From the NCBI GenBank assembly GCA_044358015.1, contig JBIKOO010000001.1:62001-126000 (forward strand): a DNA stretch of 64,000 bases, given 5' to 3'. A program made the position numbers and the translations under genes. The DNA comes from Casp-actino8 sp044358015. GTDB taxonomy: Bacteria; Actinomycetota; Acidimicrobiia; Acidimicrobiales; Ilumatobacteraceae. The notes under the pieces are model-generated. The model was not told the DNA's origin. It did no database searches and saw only the letters and a program-made list of their open reading frames with translations. Positions 1-8,042 of the stretch are shown in pieces (position 1 is the stretch's first letter; every line of letters starts with the position of its first letter).

Positions 1-1
1 A

Positions 2-337
2 TTGTTTTTTCAGGTCAATGTACGAACGGCCATGAGTGTCGGGCAGGCCAGTGGCCTGGCTCTCGCGCTGGCATCCGCTGCTGGGTGCACTGTGGTTCAA
101 TACACCCCAAATCAGGTCAAAGAAACGATCACTGGTTGGGGGGGAGCAGACAAGTTACAAGTGCAGCGTATGGTTCAGGTACGCCTCGGCCTGAACTCGC
201 TTCCACAACCGGCCGATGCTGCCGACGCCGCTGCACTTGCTCTTTGCCACCTGGCGGTTTCTCCGATGCATCAAAAACTTATTGCCGCTGGTGCCGAGTC
301 AATTCATGGTCGTGCTCGAAGTCGAAAGACGGCCTGA
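2..337 (+). CDS. ruvC: Crossover junction endodeoxyribonuclease RuvC, 5' truncated
   Basis: C-terminal 111 residues of RuvC, the nuclease that resolves Holliday junctions moved by RuvAB. The N-terminus lies outside the window, so the first in-frame TTG is not a real start. The family-typical segment VGQASGLALALASAAG is followed by YTPNQVKETITGWGGADK and the run PADAADAAALALCHLA, which carries the late acidic catalytic residues of the RNase H-like fold. It ends 18 bases before ruvA, in the standard ruvC-ruvA-ruvB order. The catalytic residues of the N-terminal part cannot be checked here. Confidence 0.95.
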   Translation: MFFQVNVRTAMSVGQASGLALALASAAGCTVVQYTPNQVKETITGWGGADKLQVQRMVQVRLGLNSLPQPADAADAAALALCHLAVSPMHQKLIAAGAESIHGRARSRKTA

Positions 338-355
338 CATGAAAGATTGTCCGTC

Positions 356-952
356 ATGATCGGTTCACTACGCGGAACAGTTCTCGAACGACACGGTGAA
401 GGAACCACCTTGATCGAAGTCAATGGAGTCGGTTATCTCGTGACCGTGACACCTCGAACCTTGGCTGAACTTGAACCAACCTCACCAGCCTTTTTATACA
501 TTCATCACCATATTCGCGAAGATGCCCAAACGTTGTTTGGCTTCTTGACACGGGACGAGAAAAACACATTTCAGACTTTGCTCGCAACTCATGGTGTCGG
601 CCCATCACTCGCCATGGCAGTTCTTGGCACCTTGTCGCCGGTTGCACTCTTTGAAGTTGTGGCATCTTCCGATCTTGCAGCTCTCACAATGGTTCCAGGG
701 GTCGGTAAAAAAACTGCCGAACGATTGCTCATTGAACTCAAGAACCGATTGTCGTTGCCCATTCTTGATAATCACGAACCATCCAACGGCACCAGACCGA
801 GCGTCATTTCTGATGTACGTGAAGCCTTGTTAGGTCTTGGCTACATCGAATCAGAAATTCGCGAAGTTCTCCGCGATGTTTCAGTAGAAGACGGAGCCGA
901 GACCCTCTTACGAGATGCACTACAAGCGCTAGGAGCCCGTCGTGCGGGATGA
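356..952 (+). CDS. ruvA: Holliday junction branch migration protein RuvA
   Basis: 198 residues, the usual length for RuvA, which binds the four-way junction and loads the RuvB motor. I chose the ATG at 356 because the protein then begins MIGSLRG, the classic RuvA N-terminus; an in-frame TTG at 347 would add three residues. The N-terminal OB-fold is followed by two helix-hairpin-helix motifs (THGVGPSLAMAVLG and VPGVGKKTAERLLIELK) and a C-terminal RuvB-binding domain (residues about 150-198). The 3' end overlaps the ruvB start by 11 bases, which implies translational coupling. Confidence 0.97.
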   Translation: MIGSLRGTVLERHGEGTTLIEVNGVGYLVTVTPRTLAELEPTSPAFLYIHHHIREDAQTLFGFLTRDEKNTFQTLLATHGVGPSLAMAVLGTLSPVALFEVVASSDLAALTMVPGVGKKTAERLLIELKNRLSLPILDNHEPSNGTRPSVISDVREALLGLGYIESEIREVLRDVSVEDGAETLLRDALQALGARRAG

Positions 953-1964
953 ATTTCTTGATCCACAAATTAGTGATGTCGTTGAAGAATCAGATGAGTC
1001 TGGTCTTCGGCCAAAACATCTTGAAGAGTTCATTGGGCAACGTGAACTGAAAGAAAAGTTGGGCATTGTTCTCGAGGCTGCACGTCGTCGTGGCGAAGCG
1101 GCTGACCATCTCTTATTCGCTGGGCCCCCAGGCTTAGGAAAGACCACCTTGTCAAGCATCATTGCGGCCGAAATGGGCGTGCGCCTACACATCACATCAG
1201 GTCCTGCCCTTGAACGGGCCGGCGACCTCGCAGCGATATTGACGAAACTTGAACCATCAGATGTTTTATTCATTGACGAAATTCATCGTCTCAGCCGAGT
1301 TGTCGAAGAAATTTTGTATCCCGCAATGGAGGATTTCAAACTCGACATCGTGGTCGGTAAAGGTCCGGCCGCATCAAGTATTCGATTGGCGTTACCACGA
1401 TTCACATTGGTCGGAGCAACAACTCGTACCGGAATGATCACCGGTCCATTACGTGACCGCTTCGGATTAGTGGCCCGTCTTGATTACTACGACGAAGACG
1501 AACTTCATGCCATTGTTCGGCGCGCCGCAGGCATCCTTGATGTGTCAATTGATGAAGACGGCTCACATCAGATAGCACGACGAAGTCGAGGAACACCCCG
1601 TATCGCGAATCGCTTACTTCGTCGAGTCCGCGACTTTGCCGAAGTACGCGGCGACGGCAAGATCACTGGTGCTATTGCTGATGAAGGTCTCGCAGTCTTT
1701 GGCGTCGATCACCGCGGCCTTGACAAGGTTGATCGTGCGATTCTGTCGTCGTTGTGTCAGCAGTTCAATGGGGGACCAGTCGGACTTTCAACATTGGCTA
1801 TCGGTATCGGCGAACAGTCCGAAACAGTTGAAGATGTGTATGAGCCATTTTTGATCCAACAGGGATTTATTGCGCGCACACCACGAGGCCGCGTTGCTAT
1901 GCCAGCGGCCTGGGCCCACCTCGGTCTCACTGCACCTCAGCAAGTTCCTGGTTTATTCTCCTAG
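942..1964 (+). CDS. ruvB: Holliday junction branch migration ATPase RuvB
   Basis: 340-residue AAA+ motor that drives branch migration with RuvA. GTG start inside the end of ruvA. Visible motifs are Walker A GPPGLGKTTL, Walker B FIDEIHRL, sensor 1 GATTRTG, the arginine-finger region GPLRDRFG, and a C-terminal winged helix ending in RGRVAMPAAWAHLG. Length and motif order are typical and nothing is missing. Confidence 0.98.
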   Translation: MRDEFLDPQISDVVEESDESGLRPKHLEEFIGQRELKEKLGIVLEAARRRGEAADHLLFAGPPGLGKTTLSSIIAAEMGVRLHITSGPALERAGDLAAILTKLEPSDVLFIDEIHRLSRVVEEILYPAMEDFKLDIVVGKGPAASSIRLALPRFTLVGATTRTGMITGPLRDRFGLVARLDYYDEDELHAIVRRAAGILDVSIDEDGSHQIARRSRGTPRIANRLLRRVRDFAEVRGDGKITGAIADEGLAVFGVDHRGLDKVDRAILSSLCQQFNGGPVGLSTLAIGIGEQSETVEDVYEPFLIQQGFIARTPRGRVAMPAAWAHLGLTAPQQVPGLFS

Positions 1965-1974
1965 AATTCAGCCG

Positions 1975-3006
1975 GTGCGACTGTCTGATTTTGATTACGA
2001 ACTTCCTGTTGATCGGATTGCACAAGTTCCCGCTGAACCGCGTGATCATGCTCGATTGTTAGTTGATCAAGGTCGTCGTGCTGGAATCGCATCCATTGCC
2101 CACCGCCAGGTCTTTAACCTTCCTGAGTATTTGCAACCAGGTGATTTACTCGTCGTCAACGACACCCGAGTCATTCCCGGACGACTCCGCCTAAATCGAG
2201 CAAGTGGCGGAAACGTTGAGGTGCTACTACTTGACCCGTTGACCACCAATTCACGCCGTTGGTCGGCACTGGTCAAACCTGGAGGGAAACTCAAAGACGG
2301 AGAGGTGCTACGTCATATTGACACGGGTAGTGAATGTATTTTTCACGGTCGTCTTGAAAGTGGTGACTCCTTTGAAATCGAATTGTGTTTCACCGATGAC
2401 GTGTTGAGTTTTCTTGACCGTATCGGCGAGATCCCACTACCCCCGTACATCACAACATCGCTTCCACAAACCGAGCGCTACCAAACGGTCTACTCACGGC
2501 GTCCCGCCTCAGCTGCTGCGCCAACTGCAGGACTGCATTTCACGCCAGATCTTTTACAGACCCTGAACGATCAAAACATTGATTTCGCTCGGGTTGAGTT
2601 AGTTGTTGGACTTGACACCTTTCAACCTATTCAGACTGACAATCCTCTTGACCACAAAATGCATACTGAGTACTACTCAGTCAGTGAAGAAGTCATGGCC
2701 AAAGTTAACGATGCCAAACGCGTGGTTGCCGTTGGCACTACGGCAGTTCGGGCACTCGAAAGCGCCGCTTCTCGTAGCGAATTATCTGGACGTACCAACC
2801 TTTTCATTCACCGCGGTTTTGACTGGCAATGCGTTGATCTCATGATGACCAACTTCCACTTACCGAAAACCACGTTGTTGTTGATGATTGAAGCTTTTGT
2901 CGGCGACCGTTGGCGCGATATCTACGCATCCGCGCTCGAAAATGGCTACCGTTTCTTGTCCCTAGGCGACACCATGTTGCTCAACCGTCACGCCGAAGAG
3001 AGTTAA
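1975..3006 (+). CDS. queA: S-adenosylmethionine:tRNA ribosyltransferase-isomerase QueA
   Basis: 343 residues. It transfers and isomerises the ribosyl group of SAM onto preQ1 in tRNA to give epoxyqueuosine. I chose the GTG at 1975, 11 bases after the ruvB stop, because the protein then starts VRLSDFDYELPVDRIAQ as in the family; the open frame continues upstream into ruvB without homology. Supporting segments are LLVVNDTRVIPGRL, APTAGLHFT and GTTAVRALESAA. It lies directly before tgt, which acts earlier in the same pathway. Confidence 0.96.
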   Translation: MRLSDFDYELPVDRIAQVPAEPRDHARLLVDQGRRAGIASIAHRQVFNLPEYLQPGDLLVVNDTRVIPGRLRLNRASGGNVEVLLLDPLTTNSRRWSALVKPGGKLKDGEVLRHIDTGSECIFHGRLESGDSFEIELCFTDDVLSFLDRIGEIPLPPYITTSLPQTERYQTVYSRRPASAAAPTAGLHFTPDLLQTLNDQNIDFARVELVVGLDTFQPIQTDNPLDHKMHTEYYSVSEEVMAKVNDAKRVVAVGTTAVRALESAASRSELSGRTNLFIHRGFDWQCVDLMMTNFHLPKTTLLLMIEAFVGDRWRDIYASALENGYRFLSLGDTMLLNRHAEES

Positions 3007-3008
3007 AG

Positions 3009-4124
3009 ATGCATCCCGTCAAGCTAGATATCACTGCAACTGAAGGTGCAGCGCGAACCGGAGTAGCGACGATGGCAAAGGGTTCGTACCAGTTTCCGAC
3101 GTTCATGCCAGTCGGTACTCGCGGAGCCATTAAGTATCTCAGCGCTGCTGACTATGAATCTCTGGGCGCCGAGATTGTCTTAGGTAACACCTACCACTTG
3201 ATGTTGCGTCCAGGAGCAGAAACCGTTGCTCATTTCGGGGGACTCGCAAAATTCGCTGGTTGGCGCGGTCTGACCTTGACTGACTCTGGCGGCTTCCAAG
3301 TTTTCTCACTCAATCCAAAAGTTGATGACGACGGAGTCACTTTCAAATCAACCTATGACGGAAGTAGCCACCGCTTTACACCCGAGTCAGCAGTTGCAAC
3401 TCAAGAGTTGCTCGGCGCAGATATTCAAATGGTGCTTGATGTGTGTGCGCCGTTGCCTTCGCCGCAGGCAGTGATTCGACTGGCCCTAGAAAGAACATCA
3501 ATGTGGGCACAACGCGCCCATACTGCACACCAACGAAACGATCAGGCTTTATTCGGCATTGTCCAAGGCGGAACCGACATCGCCATGCGGGCCGAGAGCG
3601 CTCAACGCACGGTGGCCATCACGACGGGCGATCGGTCTGGTTTTGACGGTTATGGCATCGGCGGTTTATCAGTCGGGGAGACTCGCGAAGAAATGATTCC
3701 CGCCTTGGCTTCGGCAATCGCTCATCTACCTACGGACCGCCCGCGGTATTTGATGGGCGTTGGCGATCCCGCTTCATTGGTTGAAGCGGTTTGGCTTGGG
3801 GTTGACCAGTTTGACTGTGTCATGCAGACACGTATTGGCCGACATGGCACCGCCCTCACGAGCACCGGGAAACTACACATCAAAAATCAACGCCACGCAC
3901 TCAGCGAGGACCCGATTGATGCCGCGTGCTCGTGCGATGTATGCCAGCGACACAGCAGGGGATACCTGCGCCATCTCTTTCAGGTCAACGAGCCGACCGC
4001 AGCCCGTTTACTAAGTGTGCATAACATCGCGTTTACGCTCAATCTGATGAAAGACATGCGAGAGGCGATCAGTCAGGGTCGTCTGCACATTTTGCGCCAA
4101 GAAATTCTGACTATTTGGGGTTAG
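3009..4124 (+). CDS. tgt: Queuine/preQ1 tRNA-guanine transglycosylase Tgt
   Basis: 371 residues. It exchanges guanine 34 of GUN tRNAs for preQ1. The ATG at 3009, two bases after the queA stop, is preferred over an upstream in-frame start inside queA. The TIM-barrel contains DSGGFQVFSL (proton-acceptor Asp) and FDCVMQTRIGRHG, holding the expected nucleophile Asp. The C-terminal zinc site is visible as CSCDVC followed by the His of SVHNIAF. The tRNA-binding loop reads MQTR where bacterial enzymes I know read LPTR or MPTR, a small departure. Confidence 0.96.
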   Translation: MHPVKLDITATEGAARTGVATMAKGSYQFPTFMPVGTRGAIKYLSAADYESLGAEIVLGNTYHLMLRPGAETVAHFGGLAKFAGWRGLTLTDSGGFQVFSLNPKVDDDGVTFKSTYDGSSHRFTPESAVATQELLGADIQMVLDVCAPLPSPQAVIRLALERTSMWAQRAHTAHQRNDQALFGIVQGGTDIAMRAESAQRTVAITTGDRSGFDGYGIGGLSVGETREEMIPALASAIAHLPTDRPRYLMGVGDPASLVEAVWLGVDQFDCVMQTRIGRHGTALTSTGKLHIKNQRHALSEDPIDAACSCDVCQRHSRGYLRHLFQVNEPTAARLLSVHNIAFTLNLMKDMREAISQGRLHILRQEILTIWG

Positions 4125-4225
4125 ACACCTGAAAAGAGCCATTTTGGGCCGTGGTGAGTCCCCAAATTGGTGCCCCACGGACTAGAGTTCTACGGGTTAT
4201 TCAACCCTCGAACCTAGGGAAATTC

Positions 4226-4606
4226 ATGTCTACTCTTCAGTCTTTATCCTCTGTATTCGCCGCCGCTTCTGAAAACCAAAATAGCGGTGGAAGTTTCCTC
4301 GTGACGTTGCTCTTCATGGGCGCCATCGGTGCCGCGATGTACTTTCTCATGATTCGCCCACAGCGTCGACGACTCAAGGAGACCCAAGAGTTGCAGCGTG
4401 CCATCGGCGAAGGTGACGAAGTCATCACTAATGCCGGAATTTTCGGATTCGTCAACGCCATTGACGGTGACATTGTTTGGCTAGAAATTGCCGAAGGTAC
4501 CGAAATTCGCGTGTCACGGTCTTCGCTCTTGCGCCGAATTAATCCTGCTGTCGAACCAGCTGGTGGAGATATCGCCACTGGGTCGACTGAACCTGACAGC
4601 GAGTGA
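4226..4606 (+). CDS. yajC: Preprotein translocase accessory subunit YajC
   Basis: 126 residues. A single N-terminal membrane helix (about residues 24-42, SFLVTLLFMGAIGAAMYFLM) is followed at once by the hallmark IRPQRRR and a small cytoplasmic domain (GDEVITNAGIFGFV). It associates with SecDF at the Sec translocon. The ATG at 4226 is preferred because a longer frame adds 25 residues with no family likeness. The last codons overlap the secD GTG start by 4 bases. Confidence 0.94.
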   Translation: MSTLQSLSSVFAAASENQNSGGSFLVTLLFMGAIGAAMYFLMIRPQRRRLKETQELQRAIGEGDEVITNAGIFGFVNAIDGDIVWLEIAEGTEIRVSRSSLLRRINPAVEPAGGDIATGSTEPDSE

Positions 4607-6309
4607 CTTCAACTGCTATGACTCGTCGTCTTGTTATTTCCCTCGTTGGACTTTTAGTAGTTGTATTCGGTTCTTTCGCTGGCAACCTCGTTGCTGACAA
4701 CACGCCTGCACTCGGCCTCGACCTGAAGGGCGGAATCTCTGTTACTCAAGAGCCAGTTGGCGAGTACGACTCCGTTAGCCTCGATCTTGCTGTTGAGCGT
4801 ATTCGTGAGCGTGTTGACTCGCTCGGAGTCGCCGAACCCGAGATCATTCGGCAAGGTGACGCGATTGTTGTCAACTTGCCTGGCGTTGACAACCAAGATG
4901 AGGCACTTCGTCTGGTTCAAGTAACTGGTGCGGTTTTGCTTCGCCCAGTTCTGTTGGCCGCTCCGAACACACCAGTTGATACTTCAAGTACAACTGTTGC
5001 TGACGGTTCATCAACCACCCTCGCTGATGGTGTGACAACGTCTACTTCGACGTCAGATTCGACATCGAGTTCAACGACTTTGCCAGTGGCAACAACATCA
5101 CTCGCGGTAACGACAACTGCACCCGGTGGACCATCGCGCACATTCCCCCGAGCCGCGACATCAGTTCCAACCGATGACTCAACAACTGTTCCAGTCACCA
5201 CTGTTGTGACAACAGATTCGTCAACGTCGCTTCCGTCGGGAACCGATGTTCCACTTGGTTCTGAAAACCCCAGTGGAACCGATGTCACCGACTCAACGAC
5301 AGCCCCCATGGAAATGGGCGACCCAGCAGACCCGAATGCCACTGTCGTCGTGCAAAACACTGATGGTTCAGAGATCTATCAGCTCGGGCCTTCTTTCGCG
5401 ACGGGCGAGGTTTTCAATAACGACGCTCAGGCCGACATCATCTCGGGCGGGTGGGGAGTCCGTGTCACTCTGAAGAGCGGAATCACTGGCGCTGATCTCT
5501 GGAATGTCGGTGCTGCGCAGTGTTATGCCAAGTCAACAACTTGCCCAACGGGTCGTATGGCCATTGTCCTTGACGGTGTTGTCCAATCTGCCCCGAGCGT
5601 TAACCAGCCATCGTTCTCAGGTGGAGTTGACATCACCGGGAACTTCAAAGAATCTGAAGCGAAAGATTTGGCACGAGTTCTCAAGAGCGGTGCGTTACCA
5701 GTTCGCCTTGAAGTACAAGCCGTCCAGATCGTGTCACCGACTTTGGGTGAAGATTCACTGAACGCCGCAATCGTTTCTGGTTTGATCGGCGTCCTTCTGG
5801 TTTTGCTCTTCATGATTCTGTATTACCGACTTCTTGCCCTCATTGTTGTCTTCGGCATTACCTTGTCGGGTCTCGTTCAATGGAACGTGATTTCACTGCT
5901 TTCAACAACGAACGGACTGGCGTTGAGTTTGGCCGGTATCGCTGGAATCATCGTGTCCGTTGGCGTCACCATTGACTCATATGTGGTGTTCTTTGAAAAG
6001 TTGAAAGACGAACTCAAATCGGGTCGCACGCTGAAGAACTCTGCTGAGCGTGGATTCAAGTCAGCGTGGAGAACAATTCTGGCAGCCGACATCGTGTCGC
6101 TCATCGGTGCTTTCACCTTGTGGTACCTCACAGTCGGTTCGGTTCGTGGTTTCGCCTTCTTCCTCGGATTGTCAACTTTGTGTGACATCGTCATTGCCTG
6201 GTTCTTCACCCGACCAACAATGTTGATGATCGCTCGAACGAAACGCTTCCAACGCGGTCGACTCTTTGGTATTGATAACACTGTGAATGCAACTGGAGGA
6301 GCGGTATGA
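4603..6309 (+). CDS. secD: Protein translocase subunit SecD with a long Ser/Thr-rich insertion
   Basis: 568 residues. An RND-family membrane subunit that uses proton motive force to help pull proteins out of the Sec channel. GTG start overlapping yajC (an ATG at 4618 is also possible). Membrane helix 1 is at residues 9-28, the periplasmic P1 domain starts GLDLKGGISV, and five more helices lie at about 386-545, including SVGVTIDSYVVFFEKLKDEL around the conserved Asp. Residues about 125-235 are an extremely Ser/Thr-rich, probably disordered stretch inside P1, absent from textbook SecD. The terminal ATGA overlaps secF. Confidence 0.96.
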   Translation: MTSTAMTRRLVISLVGLLVVVFGSFAGNLVADNTPALGLDLKGGISVTQEPVGEYDSVSLDLAVERIRERVDSLGVAEPEIIRQGDAIVVNLPGVDNQDEALRLVQVTGAVLLRPVLLAAPNTPVDTSSTTVADGSSTTLADGVTTSTSTSDSTSSSTTLPVATTSLAVTTTAPGGPSRTFPRAATSVPTDDSTTVPVTTVVTTDSSTSLPSGTDVPLGSENPSGTDVTDSTTAPMEMGDPADPNATVVVQNTDGSEIYQLGPSFATGEVFNNDAQADIISGGWGVRVTLKSGITGADLWNVGAAQCYAKSTTCPTGRMAIVLDGVVQSAPSVNQPSFSGGVDITGNFKESEAKDLARVLKSGALPVRLEVQAVQIVSPTLGEDSLNAAIVSGLIGVLLVLLFMILYYRLLALIVVFGITLSGLVQWNVISLLSTTNGLALSLAGIAGIIVSVGVTIDSYVVFFEKLKDELKSGRTLKNSAERGFKSAWRTILAADIVSLIGAFTLWYLTVGSVRGFAFFLGLSTLCDIVIAWFFTRPTMLMIARTKRFQRGRLFGIDNTVNATGGAV

Positions 6310-7460
6310 GCAACGACCTCGTCACTTCCCGTCGCGGAATTTTTGGACGTCTGTACCACGGAGAAACGTCTTTCGACTTCTTCGGAAAGCGAAAAATTGG
6401 TTTCGCAATTTCCATCATTTTGATCTTGCTGACCTTGGGATCATTGTTTACCCGTGGACTCAACCTCGGTATTGACTTTGAAGGTGGTGTCGCTTGGCAG
6501 GTACCGAGCAGCGCAACGATGGATGTCGAGGCTGCCCGATCTGTTCTTGAAGACAACGGCATTCAAACCGATAATGCCAAGGTGCAAAACCTGACCAGCG
6601 GAACGACAACATCGATTCGGATCCAGGTAGGTGACCAAACCTCTGAGGTTCGTGCCAAGGTGCAAAGCGAGCTTGCAAGCAAGGCGCAGGTTGACATCAA
6701 CGACGTTTCGGTGAGCTCGGTGAGCTCATCTTGGGGACGTGCAATCACCGAAAAGGCCATCCGCGCCTTGATCGCCTTCATGGTTTTGGTCGGCATCTAT
6801 ATCGCGTGGCGTTTTGAGTGGCGCATGGCAATAGCCGCTATTTGCGCAATGTTGCATGACGTCTTGATCAGCGTGGGCATCTACTCAATTATTGGCTTTG
6901 AGGTGACCCCGGCAACTGTCGTCGCCTTCTTAACAATTCTTGGTTTCTCGTTGTACGACACCATCGTGGTATTCGACAAGGTCAAAGACAATATTGAGAA
7001 GTTCGGACCTTCGCGTACGTCAATGGCTGACATCACCAATGTGTCGATGAACCAAGTACTCATGCGTTCGCTGAACACGTCATTGGCCGCAGTTTTACCA
7101 GTGTTGTCATTGTTGGTTCTCGGATCTGGTGTCTTTGGCGCAATCGCATTGCGCGAATTCGCCATTGCTTTGCTCGTCGGTTTGTTGACAGGTTCATATT
7201 CATCGATCTACATCGCGACACCATTGTTGGCAATTTTCAAACAGCGTGAAACTCGCTACAAGAACCTCATTGGCGATCATGCCACTGGCGCCGAACTCGC
7301 CCATATGGTTATCTCAGGTGGGGCAACTGGAGCTAAATCAGTTCGACGCCAGGCCGATGATGCAGAGTCAGCGTTGTCGACGCCGCAGACATCACTGTCG
7401 TCAACGGCATTACTGACCCATCCGCCGCGACCGCGCAAGAAGCGTCGTCGTTCATCGTGA
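6306..7460 (+). CDS. secF: Protein translocase subunit SecF
   Basis: 384 residues, partner of SecD in the proton-driven Sec accessory complex. Helix 1 is at about residues 31-51, then the P1-like GIDFEGGVAWQV, then five helices with LGFSLYDTIVVFDKVKDNI in the conserved helix-4 position and SLNTSLAAVLPVLSLLVLG after it. The C-terminus (about residues 340-384) is hydrophilic and ends in the basic run PRKKRRRSS. ATG start overlaps the secD stop; its own stop overlaps the apt start, so yajC-secD-secF-apt is probably one transcript. Confidence 0.96.
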   Translation: MSNDLVTSRRGIFGRLYHGETSFDFFGKRKIGFAISIILILLTLGSLFTRGLNLGIDFEGGVAWQVPSSATMDVEAARSVLEDNGIQTDNAKVQNLTSGTTTSIRIQVGDQTSEVRAKVQSELASKAQVDINDVSVSSVSSSWGRAITEKAIRALIAFMVLVGIYIAWRFEWRMAIAAICAMLHDVLISVGIYSIIGFEVTPATVVAFLTILGFSLYDTIVVFDKVKDNIEKFGPSRTSMADITNVSMNQVLMRSLNTSLAAVLPVLSLLVLGSGVFGAIALREFAIALLVGLLTGSYSSIYIATPLLAIFKQRETRYKNLIGDHATGAELAHMVISGGATGAKSVRRQADDAESALSTPQTSLSSTALLTHPPRPRKKRRRSS

Positions 7461-7978
7461 GTATTGAATCAATGCAAGAGTTCATCCGTTCCATTCCGGA
7501 CTATCCGAGTCCCGGAGTCACATTTCGAGATATCACTCCATTGCTCGGTGACGGACCGGCATTTAATGAAGCGATCTCCAAGATCGCGGCGCGCTTTGTT
7601 GACGCCAATATTCAGCGTGTCATCGGTGTCGAGGCCCGCGGCTTTATCTTGGGCGCTCCGATCGCCGTCGCTCTTGGTGCGGGTTTTGTACCTGTACGCA
7701 AAGCCGGGAAACTCCCTTGGGCCGTCGTACGCGAGGAATACGACCTCGAATACGGCTCGGACAAGTTGGAGATTCACCGAGACGCCATTCATCCTGGTGA
7801 GCGCATCTTGGTTGTGGACGACGTTCTAGCAACAGGTGGTACCGCCGCCGCTACGTGTCGTCTCGTGTCAGCGCTCGGGGGAGACATCGTGGCTTTAGCG
7901 GTACTCATTGAACTTACGTTCCTTGAGGGCCGAGCCAAACTTGATGGAATCGCCGTCGAGTCGCTCTTTACCTACTAA
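7457..7978 (+). CDS. apt: Adenine phosphoribosyltransferase
   Basis: 173 residues, typical length. Converts adenine and PRPP to AMP for purine salvage. The PRPP loop VVDDVLATGGTAAA, the N-terminal IPDYPSPGVTFRDITPLL and GVEARGFILGAPIA are diagnostic of APT. GTG start overlaps the secF stop by 4 bases. Placement between secF and rel matches the actinobacterial gene order. Confidence 0.96.
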   Translation: MSIESMQEFIRSIPDYPSPGVTFRDITPLLGDGPAFNEAISKIAARFVDANIQRVIGVEARGFILGAPIAVALGAGFVPVRKAGKLPWAVVREEYDLEYGSDKLEIHRDAIHPGERILVVDDVLATGGTAAATCRLVSALGGDIVALAVLIELTFLEGRAKLDGIAVESLFTY

Positions 7979-8042
7979 CCAGGTTCGCCAGCGGGACGAC
8001 TAAAACCACCCGTTCATTGATTCTTCCTGCGATACTTAGCCC

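Noticed and set aside
4149..4180. Inverted repeat CCGTGG/CCACGG between tgt and yajC
   Set aside because: The stem is only 6 bp with a 20-base loop and no U-run. It may be a leader structure, but is too weak to call a terminator or riboswitch.
4917..5360. A 147-codon reverse-strand frame opposite the SecD insertion
   Set aside because: It is Val/Thr/Ser-rich simply because the opposite strand has a repetitive Ser/Thr codon pattern. No start signal or homology is visible.
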